Source: Pusillibacter faecalis (lineage in GTDB: Bacteria > Bacillota > Clostridia > Oscillospirales > Oscillospiraceae). From it: a stretch of DNA of 64,000 nucleotides. Under the pieces are notes generated by a model. The model did not search any database. It had not been told where the DNA came from and worked only from the letters and a program-made list of their open reading frames with translations. The stretch lies in assembly GCF_018408705.1 (NCBI RefSeq), contig NZ_AP023420.1, forward strand, positions 2,790,001 through 2,854,000, read 5' to 3'. Both the position numbers and the translations under genes were made by a program. Shown one piece after another: positions 56,926-64,000 of the stretch (positions are counted from its first letter, which is position 1; every line of letters begins with the position of its first letter).

Positions 56926-58223
56926 TGGAGAAAGTTCTGGATGTTTCCGTTAATACGTTCCATCATGGCGTGATACTGAACACATTCCTCCTGGGTAAAG
57001 CCATCCAGGCGGATTGCCTGCCAGTCTGCCAATGCGATTTCTAGATCCCGCAGAACCGACGCGCTTTCCGCCGTGAGTACCGGACAGCGCTCGTCTGCGT
57101 CGGAGGGAGTCTCTGTCTCAATCAGGCCTTTTCCGCCCAGGCGCTGCAAGGAGAGCGTGAGTGTGCCGCGAGACAACCCCGTGAAGTCTGCCAGCTCCCG
57201 CCGGGTACAGGGACGTTCCAACTGTCGCAGGGCCAGTAGGAGCAGTGCCTCCTGTGTGGACAGGTCATTTTTCAAAGCTGCGGTTTCCAGATGGTATTCC
57301 AGCAGCTTTCGGTTCCGGAAGGAATCGCACAGGCAGCCCTGTCCCAAAAGACCGCCGGAGCAGGCGCGTACCCGCTCACTTCCAAGCCGCTGTGCGGTAG
57401 GAAGGGGAGGAACTGCGCCATCTCCCGCGGCATCCACCAGGAAGCGGTAGACCTTGAGCCGGCTGCGCTCGTACTCTTCCTCATCCAGAACCTCTTTAAA
57501 AAACTGTTGGTAGTATTCAAATACGCTCAACTTCATTTTTACTGTTTTGGTGAGGCTGAGTCCTTGGGTGGCCAGAGAGCCTTTCGTTTTTACATAGTAA
57601 TAGATCGGAAGTTGCAGCGCATAAAAACGCTTGGCACGGCGGATATATTCCAGATTGAACATGAAGTCCTCGCACCAGCTGATCTCAGGGTCCATGCGCA
57701 GACGATATTGTTCCACCAGCTTCCGGCGATAAAGCTTATTCCAAAGGACGCCGTAATAAAAATCCGCCGGATTTTCCATCATGTGGGCGGCATAGGCTTC
57801 ACGGGTCATCAGCGTGTCCTCATCAATATCGCCCTTGCGGGAGAGCCGTTCCCCCACAACCCGGTAGAAGTCGGCAATCACCAGGTCGCATCGGTGGTTT
57901 TCCGCCGCCCGCACTAGGGAACGGGTGGCATCCGGCGTGATCCAGTCGTCGCTATCTAAAAACTGCAGATAGACGCCTTGGGCATGGTCCAGGGCATGAT
58001 TCCTTGCCGCAGAGACGCCGGCGTTCTTCTGATGAAAGACCCGGACCCGGGCGTCCTGAGCGGCATAGGCATCGCAGATGGCGCCAGAGCCATCCTGACT
58101 GCCGTCATCCACCAGCAGCAGCTCAAAATCGGTGTATTGCTGGTCCAGAATGCTGTCTACACAGCGTTGAATGGTGTTCTCCGCATTGTAGACCGGCACA
58201 ATAATACTGACATTTGGTTCCAT
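56922..58223 (-). CDS. Family 2 glycosyltransferase fused to a MarR-type winged helix
   Basis: 433 residues in one frame. Residues 1-230 are a GT-A glycosyltransferase of family 2: VSIIVPVYNAENTIQRCVDS, DFELLLVDDGSQDGSGAICD, KNAGVSAARNHALD and the metal motif LQFLDSDDWI. Residues about 315-430 form a MarR-like winged helix: STQEALLLLALRQLERPCTR, RELADFTGLSRGTLTLSLQR, LGGKGLIETETPSDADERCP, then a dimer-type helix. The join lies in a Cys-containing linker with no stop or frame change seen. Donor, acceptor and DNA target are unknown. No cell-wall sugar operon is adjacent. Confidence 0.85.
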   Translation of the reverse strand: MEPNVSIIVPVYNAENTIQRCVDSILDQQYTDFELLLVDDGSQDGSGAICDAYAAQDARVRVFHQKNAGVSAARNHALDHAQGVYLQFLDSDDWITPDATRSLVRAAENHRCDLVIADFYRVVGERLSRKGDIDEDTLMTREAYAAHMMENPADFYYGVLWNKLYRRKLVEQYRLRMDPEISWCEDFMFNLEYIRRAKRFYALQLPIYYYVKTKGSLATQGLSLTKTVKMKLSVFEYYQQFFKEVLDEEEYERSRLKVYRFLVDAAGDGAVPPLPTAQRLGSERVRACSGGLLGQGCLCDSFRNRKLLEYHLETAALKNDLSTQEALLLLALRQLERPCTRRELADFTGLSRGTLTLSLQRLGGKGLIETETPSDADERCPVLTAESASVLRDLEIALADWQAIRLDGFTQEECVQYHAMMERINGNIQNFLQ

Positions 58224-58370
58224 AGGTGACGCTCCTTGTAAACAAATACGATCTCTATTCTAGCATAGGAAGCGTGTACCGTCAAATCCGGGCTGGCAGT
58301 GCCGGAGCGAAGATATGTGGATTCCCTCTTTTTCGATAAGGTTCCCACTGATTGGAATTGCCCGATCAAT

Positions 58371-58469
58371 CTATATTTTATTCTTGCCATTTAACATTAC
58401 TACAAGTACCCCTGTGCCTATCGCAATGACCGCGTAAAGTATCAATAACCAAAATAAGGTAGAATCCAT
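58371..58469 (-). CDS. Possible small membrane protein (32 residues)
   Basis: The frame opens MDSTLFWLLILYAVIAIGTG and ends MLNGKNKI: one hydrophobic span with a basic tail, the shape of a small membrane protein. The ribosome site is weak (GAAGTG). It lies alone between the glycosyltransferase-MarR gene and the NTF2-like gene; a hairpin lies upstream. It may not be translated. Confidence 0.35.
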   Translation of the reverse strand: MDSTLFWLLILYAVIAIGTGVLVVMLNGKNKI

Positions 58470-58526
58470 CACTTCAAAAGGAAAAAGGGAGTGTGAGTCC
58501 TCCCTGTTCTAGATTTGTGTTGATAT

Positions 58527-58569
58527 AAGGATACCCGGCAAATCGATGAAAGGTTTGCCGGGTATCCTT
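58527..58569. terminator. Hairpin after the NTF2-like gene
   Basis: AAGGATACCCGGCAAA/TTTGCCGGGTATCCTT, a perfect 16-bp stem. T-rich sequence is weak on both sides (TTGTTATG on plus, ATATCAAC on minus). Confidence 0.6.
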
Positions 58570-58633
58570 GTTATGTATCCAGAAACTATCTGCCAAGTGC
58601 AAGGGTAATTCAGTTTTTTATTTTGTCTCTCGC

Positions 58634-59002
58634 TTAAACTGGATTCCATTCAATCGGTAGGTTATGTTCTTTCAAAAAGGATAGTTTATCCCAATATCCT
58701 CTTTGGAACAAAATCTTTCCATTCACCACGTGAAAAAATCCGCAGCCTCTCAGCCCTAACGGGTCTTTCCACTCTAAAATTGCCCACTGTCCATCTTCAA
58801 ATATATGCTCTACAATGCAAGTCATATCCGCCGAAGCAAACTCGTTCGTGAACATTGCTCGAATTGCTTCAATTCCGACAGCGGGTTCATTGGTTACTTG
58901 ATGATTTGTTGCATCTTCGTGATAAAGACTTGTAATTTCTTCTACATCATGGTTATTAAAAGCATCTACCCACTTACACACTACCTCTTTTGGTCTCAAC
59001 AT
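58634..59002 (-). CDS. NTF2/SnoaL-like protein
   Basis: 122 residues. Opening LRPKEVVCKWVDAFNNHDVE, then LYHEDATNHQVTNEPAVGIE and AIRAMFTNEF, and the sheet part GQWAILEWKDP, FFHVVNGKILFQRGYWDKL. This is the SnoaL-like fold; members are small enzymes or ligand-binding proteins with diverse roles. ATG at 59002 follows GGAGGTG; a GTG at 59020 lies within the ribosome site. Markedly A+T-richer than neighbours, so it may be acquired. Confidence 0.8.
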   Translation of the reverse strand: MLRPKEVVCKWVDAFNNHDVEEITSLYHEDATNHQVTNEPAVGIEAIRAMFTNEFASADMTCIVEHIFEDGQWAILEWKDPLGLRGCGFFHVVNGKILFQRGYWDKLSFLKEHNLPIEWNPV

Positions 59003-59179
59003 AATATCTTTCACCTCCACAACTTCAAATTTATTTAATTGGCATTATAACACATATACGCTATTTTTCTTTTAATCATTATAGAATATAAAACTGTTTT
59101 GTGCAAGGCACACTGGCGAAATCGCCGGAGTTACAACCCGTCAGCCATCATCTTGAACAGGGAGTGTGAGCCTATGACC

Positions 59180-59208
59180 TTGACTTTCCCGGCTGCTTAT
59201 GGTAAAAT
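59180..59208 (+). promoter_or_regulatory. Promoter of the SCIFF operon
   Basis: TTGACT, 17-base spacer, TAAAAT, 65 bases before scfA. Confidence 0.75.
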
Positions 59209-59272
59209 TCCTCTGATAAGCCAGCCGTCCCCTGCGGAACGGCCCGATCATGAAAAGAATGGAGAGAGCGTC

Positions 59273-59419
59273 ATGGAAAGAATCAAGACTCTGGAGACCC
59301 GGAACCTGTGCGAGAGCGCCAAGAACGGCGGCTGCGGCGAGTGCCAGACCTCCTGCCAGTCCGCATGCAAAACCAGCTGCGGCGTGGCCAACCAGAAGTG
59401 TGAGAACACCGGGAAATAA
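59273..59419 (+). CDS. scfA: SCIFF ranthipeptide precursor
   Basis: 48 residues opening MERIKTLETRNLCESAKNGG. The Cys-rich part runs from residue 21: CGECQTSCQSACKTSCGVAN, then QKCENTGK. SCIFF (six cysteines in forty-five residues) peptides are near universal in Clostridia and are modified by the radical SAM enzyme encoded next door, which makes Cys thioether bonds. Here Cys are at 13, 21, 24, 28, 32, 36 and 43, seven in all: the one at 13 is extra. Residue 37, Thr in the studied C. thermocellum peptide where it takes the thioether from Cys32, is Gly here. The ribosome site GGAGAGAG leads to the ATG. Confidence 0.95.
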   Translation: MERIKTLETRNLCESAKNGGCGECQTSCQSACKTSCGVANQKCENTGK

Positions 59420-59450
59420 AAAAGCCGCCGCCGGAAGGCGGCGCTTTTTC
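59418..59450 (+). terminator. Terminator/attenuator between scfA and scfB
   Basis: AAAAAGCCGCCGCC/GGCGGCGCTTTTT, a strong hairpin with a T run and one bulged C. It begins at the scfA stop and ends about 19 bases before scfB, so only read-through would give scfB mRNA from the scfA promoter. Confidence 0.88.
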
Positions 59451-59468
59451 TGTCAGAGAGGACCTGCT

Positions 59469-60851
59469 ATGGTACATCAATATCAACTGAATGGATACAA
59501 CATCGTCTTGGACACTTGTTCTGGCGGCATCCACGTGGTGGACGAGGTGGCCTATGACGTGATCGCAATGTTTGAGACCCACACGCCGGAGGAGATCGTC
59601 TCTACCTTGTTGGAAAAGTACGACAGCCGCCCTGACGTGACGGAGGAGGATGTGCGGACGTGCATTGCCGACGTACAGAGCCTGAAGGATAGTGGGAAGC
59701 TGTTCACCCCGGATACCTTTGCGGAGATGGCGGGCACATTCAAGGAGCGATCCGGTGACGTGGTGAAGGCGCTGTGCCTACACGTGGCCCATACCTGCAA
59801 CCTCAACTGCGGGTACTGCTTTGCCAGCCAGGGCAAGTATCACGGTGATCGGGCGCTGATGAGCTTCGAGGTGGGCAGGCGGGCTCTGGACTTTCTCATG
59901 GATCACTCCGGCAGCCGGCGGAACCTGGAGGTGGATTTCTTTGGCGGCGAGCCGCTGATGAACTGGGACGTGGTCAAGCGTCTGGTGGCTTATGCCAGAA
60001 GCGTGGAGAAAGAACGAGGGAAGAACTTCCGCTTCACTCTCACCACGAACGGTATGCTGATTGACGACGACGTGATCGACTTTGCCAACCGGGAGATGAG
60101 CAATGTGGTGCTGTCCCTGGATGGCAGGAAGGAGATCAACGACCGGACTCGGGTGGATTATGCGGGAAACGGCAGCTATGACCGGATTGTACCCAAGTTC
60201 CAGAAGCTGGTGGCGGCCCGTGGCGGGAAAAATTATTACATGAGGGGAACCTTTACCCACGCCAACCCGGACTTCACGAAGGACCTCTTCCATATGGCCG
60301 ATGATCTGGGCTTCACGGAGCTGAGCATGGAGCCGGTGGTTTGCGCCCCGGGGGACCCGGCGGAGCTGACAGCGGAGGACTTGGATACCGTTAAGGAGCA
60401 GTACGAGCTGCTGGCGAAGGACATGCTGCGCCGGGAGCGGGAGGGACGGCCCATCACGTTCTATCACTATATGCTGGACCTGACCAGTGGGCCCTGTGTT
60501 TACAAGCGGATCTCCGGCTGCGGCTCTGGTACGGAATACATGGCTGTGACGCCCTGGGGAGACCTGTACCCCTGCCACCAGTTCGTGGGGGAGGAGGCAT
60601 ACAAGCTGGGAGACGTGTGGAACGGCGTGACGAACACAGCTCTGCGAGAGGAGTTCCGCGCCTGCAACGCCTACGCCCGCCCTGACTGTGCCGACTGCTG
60701 GGCGAAGCTCTACTGCTCCGGCGGCTGTGCCGCCAACGCCTATCATGCCACCGGCTCCATCCGGGGTGTGTACGAAGCCGGCTGCGAGCTCTTCCGCAAG
60801 CGGATTGAGTGCGCCATCATGATGAAAGCAGCGAAAGAGACTGCTCTATGA
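59469..60851 (+). CDS. scfB: SCIFF maturase, radical SAM/SPASM protein
   Basis: 460 residues. An N-terminal region of about 95 residues with peptide-binding (RRE-like) shape is followed by the radical SAM core with CNLNCGYC at residues 110-117. Also DFFGGEPLMNWDVVKRLVAY and FTLTTNGMLIDDDVIDFANR. The C-terminal SPASM part has CVYKRISGCGSG, LYPCHQF, CADCWAKLYCSGGC and AGCEL, binding further iron-sulphur clusters. It should form thioethers in ScfA. The ATG at 59469 follows AGAGAGGA. The stop overlaps the ATG of the decarboxylase. Confidence 0.95.
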   Translation: MVHQYQLNGYNIVLDTCSGGIHVVDEVAYDVIAMFETHTPEEIVSTLLEKYDSRPDVTEEDVRTCIADVQSLKDSGKLFTPDTFAEMAGTFKERSGDVVKALCLHVAHTCNLNCGYCFASQGKYHGDRALMSFEVGRRALDFLMDHSGSRRNLEVDFFGGEPLMNWDVVKRLVAYARSVEKERGKNFRFTLTTNGMLIDDDVIDFANREMSNVVLSLDGRKEINDRTRVDYAGNGSYDRIVPKFQKLVAARGGKNYYMRGTFTHANPDFTKDLFHMADDLGFTELSMEPVVCAPGDPAELTAEDLDTVKEQYELLAKDMLRREREGRPITFYHYMLDLTSGPCVYKRISGCGSGTEYMAVTPWGDLYPCHQFVGEEAYKLGDVWNGVTNTALREEFRACNAYARPDCADCWAKLYCSGGCAANAYHATGSIRGVYEAGCELFRKRIECAIMMKAAKETAL

Positions 60852-62185
60852 ACACGCCCATCGCGGACTTTGTCCGGCGGTACGCCGCCTCTGATGCCGT
60901 TCGTTTTCACATGCCAGGTCATAAGGGACGGCCCTTCCTGGGCTGTGAGCCTTGGGATATCACGGAGATCGCCGGGGCCGACGCATTGTATGAGGCGGAG
61001 GGCATCATCGCTGAGAGTGAGAAAAACGCCGGGGCTCTCTTCGGCTCCCGCCGCACCTGCTATGCAACCGAAGGCGCCAGCCAGTGTATCCGGGCCATGC
61101 TGTATCTGGCAGTGACGGCCGGAAAGTCTCGGACCGTGGTGGCTGCCCGAAATATCCACCGCGCTTTTATATCCGCCGCCGCATTGCTGGACTTGGAGGT
61201 GGTGTGGCTCTGGCCGGAGGAGAGCCGTTCTCTTTGCGGCTGTCCCATCTCAGAGAAAAATCTGGAGCAAACGCTCTCTGCTCTCCCGGAGCCGCCTGCC
61301 GCCGTATATCTCACCAGCCCGGATTACCTGGGGGGCATGGCGGATATCTCTGCGCTGGCGCCCATCTGCCACCGGCATGGGGTGCCGCTGCTGGTGGATA
61401 ACGCCCACGGGGCCTATTTGCGTTTCCTGCATCCCTCCTGCCATCCGCTGGACCTGGGAGCGGACCTGTGCTGCGACTCTGCCCACAAGACGCTGCCATC
61501 CCTCACCGGTGGGGCGTATCTTCACGTGTCCAAAACAGCGCCGGAGGCTTTGGCGGGGAGGATGAAGGAGGCAATGGCTCTCTTTGGTTCCACCAGCCCC
61601 TCCTACCTGATTCTGGAATCTTTGGACCTTTGTAATCGCTATTTGGCGGAGGATTATCCCGCCCGTCTGGCGGAGACGGTGGAGCGCCTTGCGGCGCTGC
61701 GGACAAAGCTGGCGGAGGCCGGCTGGCGGACGGAACTTAGCGATCCGCTGCGGCTGACGGTTTCCGCGCCGCAGGGTATCGCCGGCTGGGACCTGGCGGC
61801 GCGCCTGCGGCGCTCCGGCGTGGAGTGCGAGTATGCGGACCCGGATTTCCTGGTGCTGATGGCCACGCCGGAAAACGCACCGGAGGACGGGGCGCGGCTT
61901 TTGCAGGCGCTGGGGACCAGCTGGGCGCCTGCGGCGGACCACCCGCCGCTGCCCCTGGCGAGAGGGGAGAGGGTGTGCTCCATTCGGCAGGCCATGTTCT
62001 CTTCCAGAGAGATAGTCCCGGCGGCGGAGGCCCTGGGCCGGATCTGCGGTGCACCCATTGTCGGTTGTCCCCCGGCGGTTCCCGTGGCGGTGAGCGGGGA
62101 ACGCATTACACCGGAGGCGCTGGCGCTGTTTATATACTACGGAATGAATACTGTGGAGGTTTTAGAGGAGAAACCGCCTGTGTGA
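60848..62185 (+). CDS. Orn/Lys/Arg-type PLP decarboxylase
   Basis: 445 residues. FHMPGHKGRPFLG, TYGEAD-like part read here as ADALYEAEGIIAESEKNAG, EGASQCIRAMLYLAVTAGKS, VDNAHGAYLRF and DSAHKTLPSLTGGAYLHVSK with the Lys that holds pyridoxal phosphate. The family decarboxylates arginine, lysine or ornithine to polyamines; the shortened form here is like Bacillus YaaO/SpeA. Which amino acid is used is not evident. It overlaps scfB by 4 bases (ATGA), so both are made together, though a shared function with SCIFF is unproven. Confidence 0.9.
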   Translation: MNTPIADFVRRYAASDAVRFHMPGHKGRPFLGCEPWDITEIAGADALYEAEGIIAESEKNAGALFGSRRTCYATEGASQCIRAMLYLAVTAGKSRTVVAARNIHRAFISAAALLDLEVVWLWPEESRSLCGCPISEKNLEQTLSALPEPPAAVYLTSPDYLGGMADISALAPICHRHGVPLLVDNAHGAYLRFLHPSCHPLDLGADLCCDSAHKTLPSLTGGAYLHVSKTAPEALAGRMKEAMALFGSTSPSYLILESLDLCNRYLAEDYPARLAETVERLAALRTKLAEAGWRTELSDPLRLTVSAPQGIAGWDLAARLRRSGVECEYADPDFLVLMATPENAPEDGARLLQALGTSWAPAADHPPLPLARGERVCSIRQAMFSSREIVPAAEALGRICGAPIVGCPPAVPVAVSGERITPEALALFIYYGMNTVEVLEEKPPV

Positions 62186-62216
62186 GCAGACACAGACGGT
62201 TTCTCTTGCGTTTTCA
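62168..62216 (+). terminator. Terminator of the scf operon
   Basis: GAGAAACCG-C-CTGTGT pairs with ACACAG-A-CGGTTTCTC, followed by TTGCGTTTTC. It overlaps the stop codon. Confidence 0.75.
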
Positions 62217-62259
62217 GGGAGAATCCGGTAGAATCAGAGGATGAGAGGGGATGGTTTCT

Positions 62260-62838
62260 ATGAGAGCAAAGAGGTGTATGTGGTTGCTGGGAGGGCTGGT
62301 GGCCCTTTGTGTATGCGCCGCGTGGCTCTATCAGAGCGCCTACCCGATTGCACCGGACCGGAGCAACGCGGCAGAGTGTATTCAGGACTTCTATCTCCAC
62401 GGCAGCACTGCGGAGCCGCCTGTGGTCAAGCTTTACGATGCCGTCACCTTAGGGGATAGAACTTACGTCCTTCTGGAGCTGGGAGAGAACCTGGATCTGG
62501 GCCGCGCCATTCTGGAGCGCAGCCTAACCGGGCGGTACCGGGTGGCGGGTCTCGGCTATGGCGGCGGGAGCTTCCGGGATGAGATCGTGGAAACAGACGG
62601 GAGGAAATACCTGCTGCTGGGAGGAAGAAACACCGGAGAGCAGATCACCTGCGCCACGTTCACCTTGGACGGGACCGCCTATCAGACAGAGATCCCACGT
62701 CAGTCCCGTTTCCTGGTCTGCACGGAGGTGGACAGCCGGACAGAGGCCAGCCATCTGGATTTGGAAACCCTGACTTGGTACAATGCTCAGGGAAAGGAAG
62801 TCGCTGTCGACTACATACGACCCATCAGCGGGAGGTAA
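62260..62838 (+). CDS. Hypothetical membrane-anchored or secreted protein
   Basis: 192 residues. A basic start and one hydrophobic segment (MWLLGGLVALCVCAAWLYQS) look like a signal anchor. The remainder contains beta-rich, polar sequence with no family I recognise (VVKLYDAVTLGDRTYVLLEL, YRVAGLGYGGGSF). A lipobox is not obvious. ATG at 62260 follows GAGGGGATGG. A terminator follows it. Confidence 0.6.
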   Translation: MRAKRCMWLLGGLVALCVCAAWLYQSAYPIAPDRSNAAECIQDFYLHGSTAEPPVVKLYDAVTLGDRTYVLLELGENLDLGRAILERSLTGRYRVAGLGYGGGSFRDEIVETDGRKYLLLGGRNTGEQITCATFTLDGTAYQTEIPRQSRFLVCTEVDSRTEASHLDLETLTWYNAQGKEVAVDYIRPISGR

Positions 62839-62858
62839 GAGATTATTCAGAAGAAACT

Positions 62859-62887
62859 AGCGGGAGCATCCAATGGATGCTCCCGCT
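62859..62887. terminator. Hairpin between convergent genes
   Basis: AGCGGGAGCATCC/GGATGCTCCCGCT, perfect 13-bp stem with a 3-base loop, ending just before the stop of the SGNH gene. Confidence 0.7.
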
Positions 62888-62890
62888 TAG

Positions 62891-63469
62891 TCATGGCATT
62901 GTGTGAGAAGAAATGGACTCCAGCGTATCCTGCATCCGCAGGGCGAAGACGCGGTGCCCCTCCTCAGAGTAGTGGACACCGTCAAAGGCCATTTCAATGT
63001 CCCAGGCGCCGGGATTCGCGTAATGAATGCCCAGCCGCCGGGCCAGCGCCTTGTAGTAATCCGCCAGCTTGGCGGACTCCGTTACCAGCCGTTCCTCCGT
63101 CACCCAGGTGCCGGAGACCATGGGAACCGGTGTCAGCAGAAGGAGCGGATAGGCGGTGAGGCGGCCTAAAAACGCCTCCATCCGCGCAGCGACCTCCTGA
63201 GCCGAGAGACCCTGCATCATGTCGTTGCTGCCCAGGAACACCACTGCCTGGTCAAAGGGGCTGGCGGCGGCAAAGAGCGCCTCCGCATCCCGGAGTTCAC
63301 CGGGAAGGTGGGGAATCTCCCGGCCGTTCAGACCGGCATTGAGCACCTCCCAGCCGGTGGCGCGAGCCAGCCGATCTGTCCAGCGAACATCCGGCGGATA
63401 GGGCTTTCCCAGAGGGGAGCGGGGGTCATGGCCGTAGGTATCAGAGTCGCCATAACATAAAATCCGCAT
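62891..63469 (-). CDS. SGNH/GDSL-type esterase
   Basis: 192 residues. Block I MRILCYGDSDTYGHDPRSP with the catalytic Ser in GDSD, NAGLNGREIP with the Gly, VVFLGSNDMMQ with the Asn, and the end AFDGVHYSEEGHRVFA with the Asp-x-x-His pair. It hydrolyses ester bonds; substrate unknown. GGAGG precedes the ATG. The gene upstream ends 22 bases away, a probable operon with the kinase gene. Confidence 0.9.
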   Translation of the reverse strand: MRILCYGDSDTYGHDPRSPLGKPYPPDVRWTDRLARATGWEVLNAGLNGREIPHLPGELRDAEALFAAASPFDQAVVFLGSNDMMQGLSAQEVAARMEAFLGRLTAYPLLLLTPVPMVSGTWVTEERLVTESAKLADYYKALARRLGIHYANPGAWDIEMAFDGVHYSEEGHRVFALRMQDTLESISSHTMP

Positions 63470-63491
63470 GCGGGTTTACCTCCTATCCAAG

Positions 63492-64000
63492 TCAAGCTTT
63501 CAGTACATCTAAACGGGCGGGAGCCTGACAGCCCCGTTCCCGCATTAGGGTCAGAACCTCTTCCAGTGTGGGCAAGGAGGGCATGGCGCCCATCCGAGAG
63601 ACAGTCAAAGCTGCGGTATAGGCGGCAAACTCCAGTGCCTGTGCATGGGACAGCCCCAAAGTCACCCCCACAGCCAGAGCACCTACGAAGGAGTCGCCGG
63701 CAGCAGTGGGGTCCGCCACATGCCTCATGGACACACAGGGGATATAGGTCAGGCCGTCCGCCTTAACCACAACGGCACCATGTCCGCCCAAGGTGATGAC
63801 AATGTGCTCCACACCTTTGTCCCACAGCTTTGCGGCGATGTTTCTCAGATCACTTTTCAGAGGGCCCTCTGCGTCCGTTCGAAGCGGTAAGTGGGTCTCC
63901 ATCGAGGCCTCCTGCTCATTGGGGATCAGCCAGCTCACCAAGCTCAACAGCTCGTCGTCCAGCTCCGTGGCGGGGGCGGGGTTCAGCATCACCGGCACAC
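63492..64000 (-). CDS. Ribokinase/PfkB-type sugar kinase, C-terminal part
   Basis: The right edge of the window cuts the gene; about 169 residues from the C-terminal end are visible. MLNPAPATELDDELLSLVSW, LIPNEQEASM, VEHIVITLGGHGAVVV, and the signature DPTAAGDSFVGALAVGVTLG with the catalytic Asp place it in the PfkB family, closest in pattern to ribokinase (rbsK). The substrate cannot be settled without the N-terminal half. It precedes the esterase gene. Confidence 0.87.
   Translation of the reverse strand, partial: VPVMLNPAPATELDDELLSLVSWLIPNEQEASMETHLPLRTDAEGPLKSDLRNIAAKLWDKGVEHIVITLGGHGAVVVKADGLTYIPCVSMRHVADPTAAGDSFVGALAVGVTLGLSHAQALEFAAYTAALTVSRMGAMPSLPTLEEVLTLMRERGCQAPARLDVLKA

Overview
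The window is chromosomal DNA of a low-to-mid GC Gram-positive anaerobe of the Clostridia. The pointers are the spore-type metalloprotease pair SpoIVFA/SpoIVFB, a PolC-type DNA polymerase, the gene orders rplS-lepB-rbgA-rnhB-yraN, tig-clpP-clpX-lon-engB and pyrH-frr-uppS-cdsA-dxr-rseP-ispG-polC, and a SCIFF/radical SAM pair. From memory, the 16S sequence resembles the Oscillospiraceae (Oscillibacter/Dysosmobacter neighbourhood); no alignment was run.

Layout. 1-10.7 kb is the end of a Tn1549/Tn4451-type conjugative transposon: a YjdF-family protein, a cysteine-rich KTR protein, a sigma-70-like factor, a TnpW-like protein and a large serine recombinase. That recombinase gene is split by a second, A+T-richer element of about 6.95 kb (2451-9397). 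The insert carries its own large serine recombinase, a small resolvase/invertase, a ribbon-helix-helix protein, a phage-like HTH protein, an HUH-motif protein and a membrane-anchored Mrr-like nuclease. Its ends can be placed to the base: removing it and leaving one AAT rejoins the host recombinase frame, and imperfect inverted arms lie just inside both ends.

From 10.7 kb the core chromosome begins with tRNA-Pro and its own promoter and terminator. It continues with spoIVFA/B-like genes, rplS, two tandem signal peptidases, rbgA, two SUKH-like paralogues, rnhB, yraN and thrC. Then come mtnN, the proteostasis block tig-clpPX-lon-engB, a membrane-anchored XRE-type protein, and the block for pyrimidine kinase, ribosome recycling, isoprenoid and phospholipid synthesis and replication. 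41-48.7 kb holds degV, small regulators, an 8-oxoguanine-deaminase-like amidohydrolase, a DAACS symporter, dapF, a TetR regulator and a putP-like transporter.

48.8-55.2 kb is a complete rRNA operon: two promoters, 16S, tRNA-Ala, tRNA-Ile, 23S, tRNA-Lys, tRNA-Glu, then 5S with its own consensus promoter. Downstream are VanW- and PrsW-family genes, a glycosyltransferase fused to a MarR-like winged helix, an NTF2-like protein, the SCIFF ranthipeptide operon (scfA-terminator-scfB-PLP decarboxylase), an SGNH hydrolase and the end of a ribokinase-type gene.

The most distinctive features are the element nested inside another element's recombinase, the SCIFF precursor with a seventh Cys and no Thr at the known acceptor position, and the glycosyltransferase-MarR fusion.
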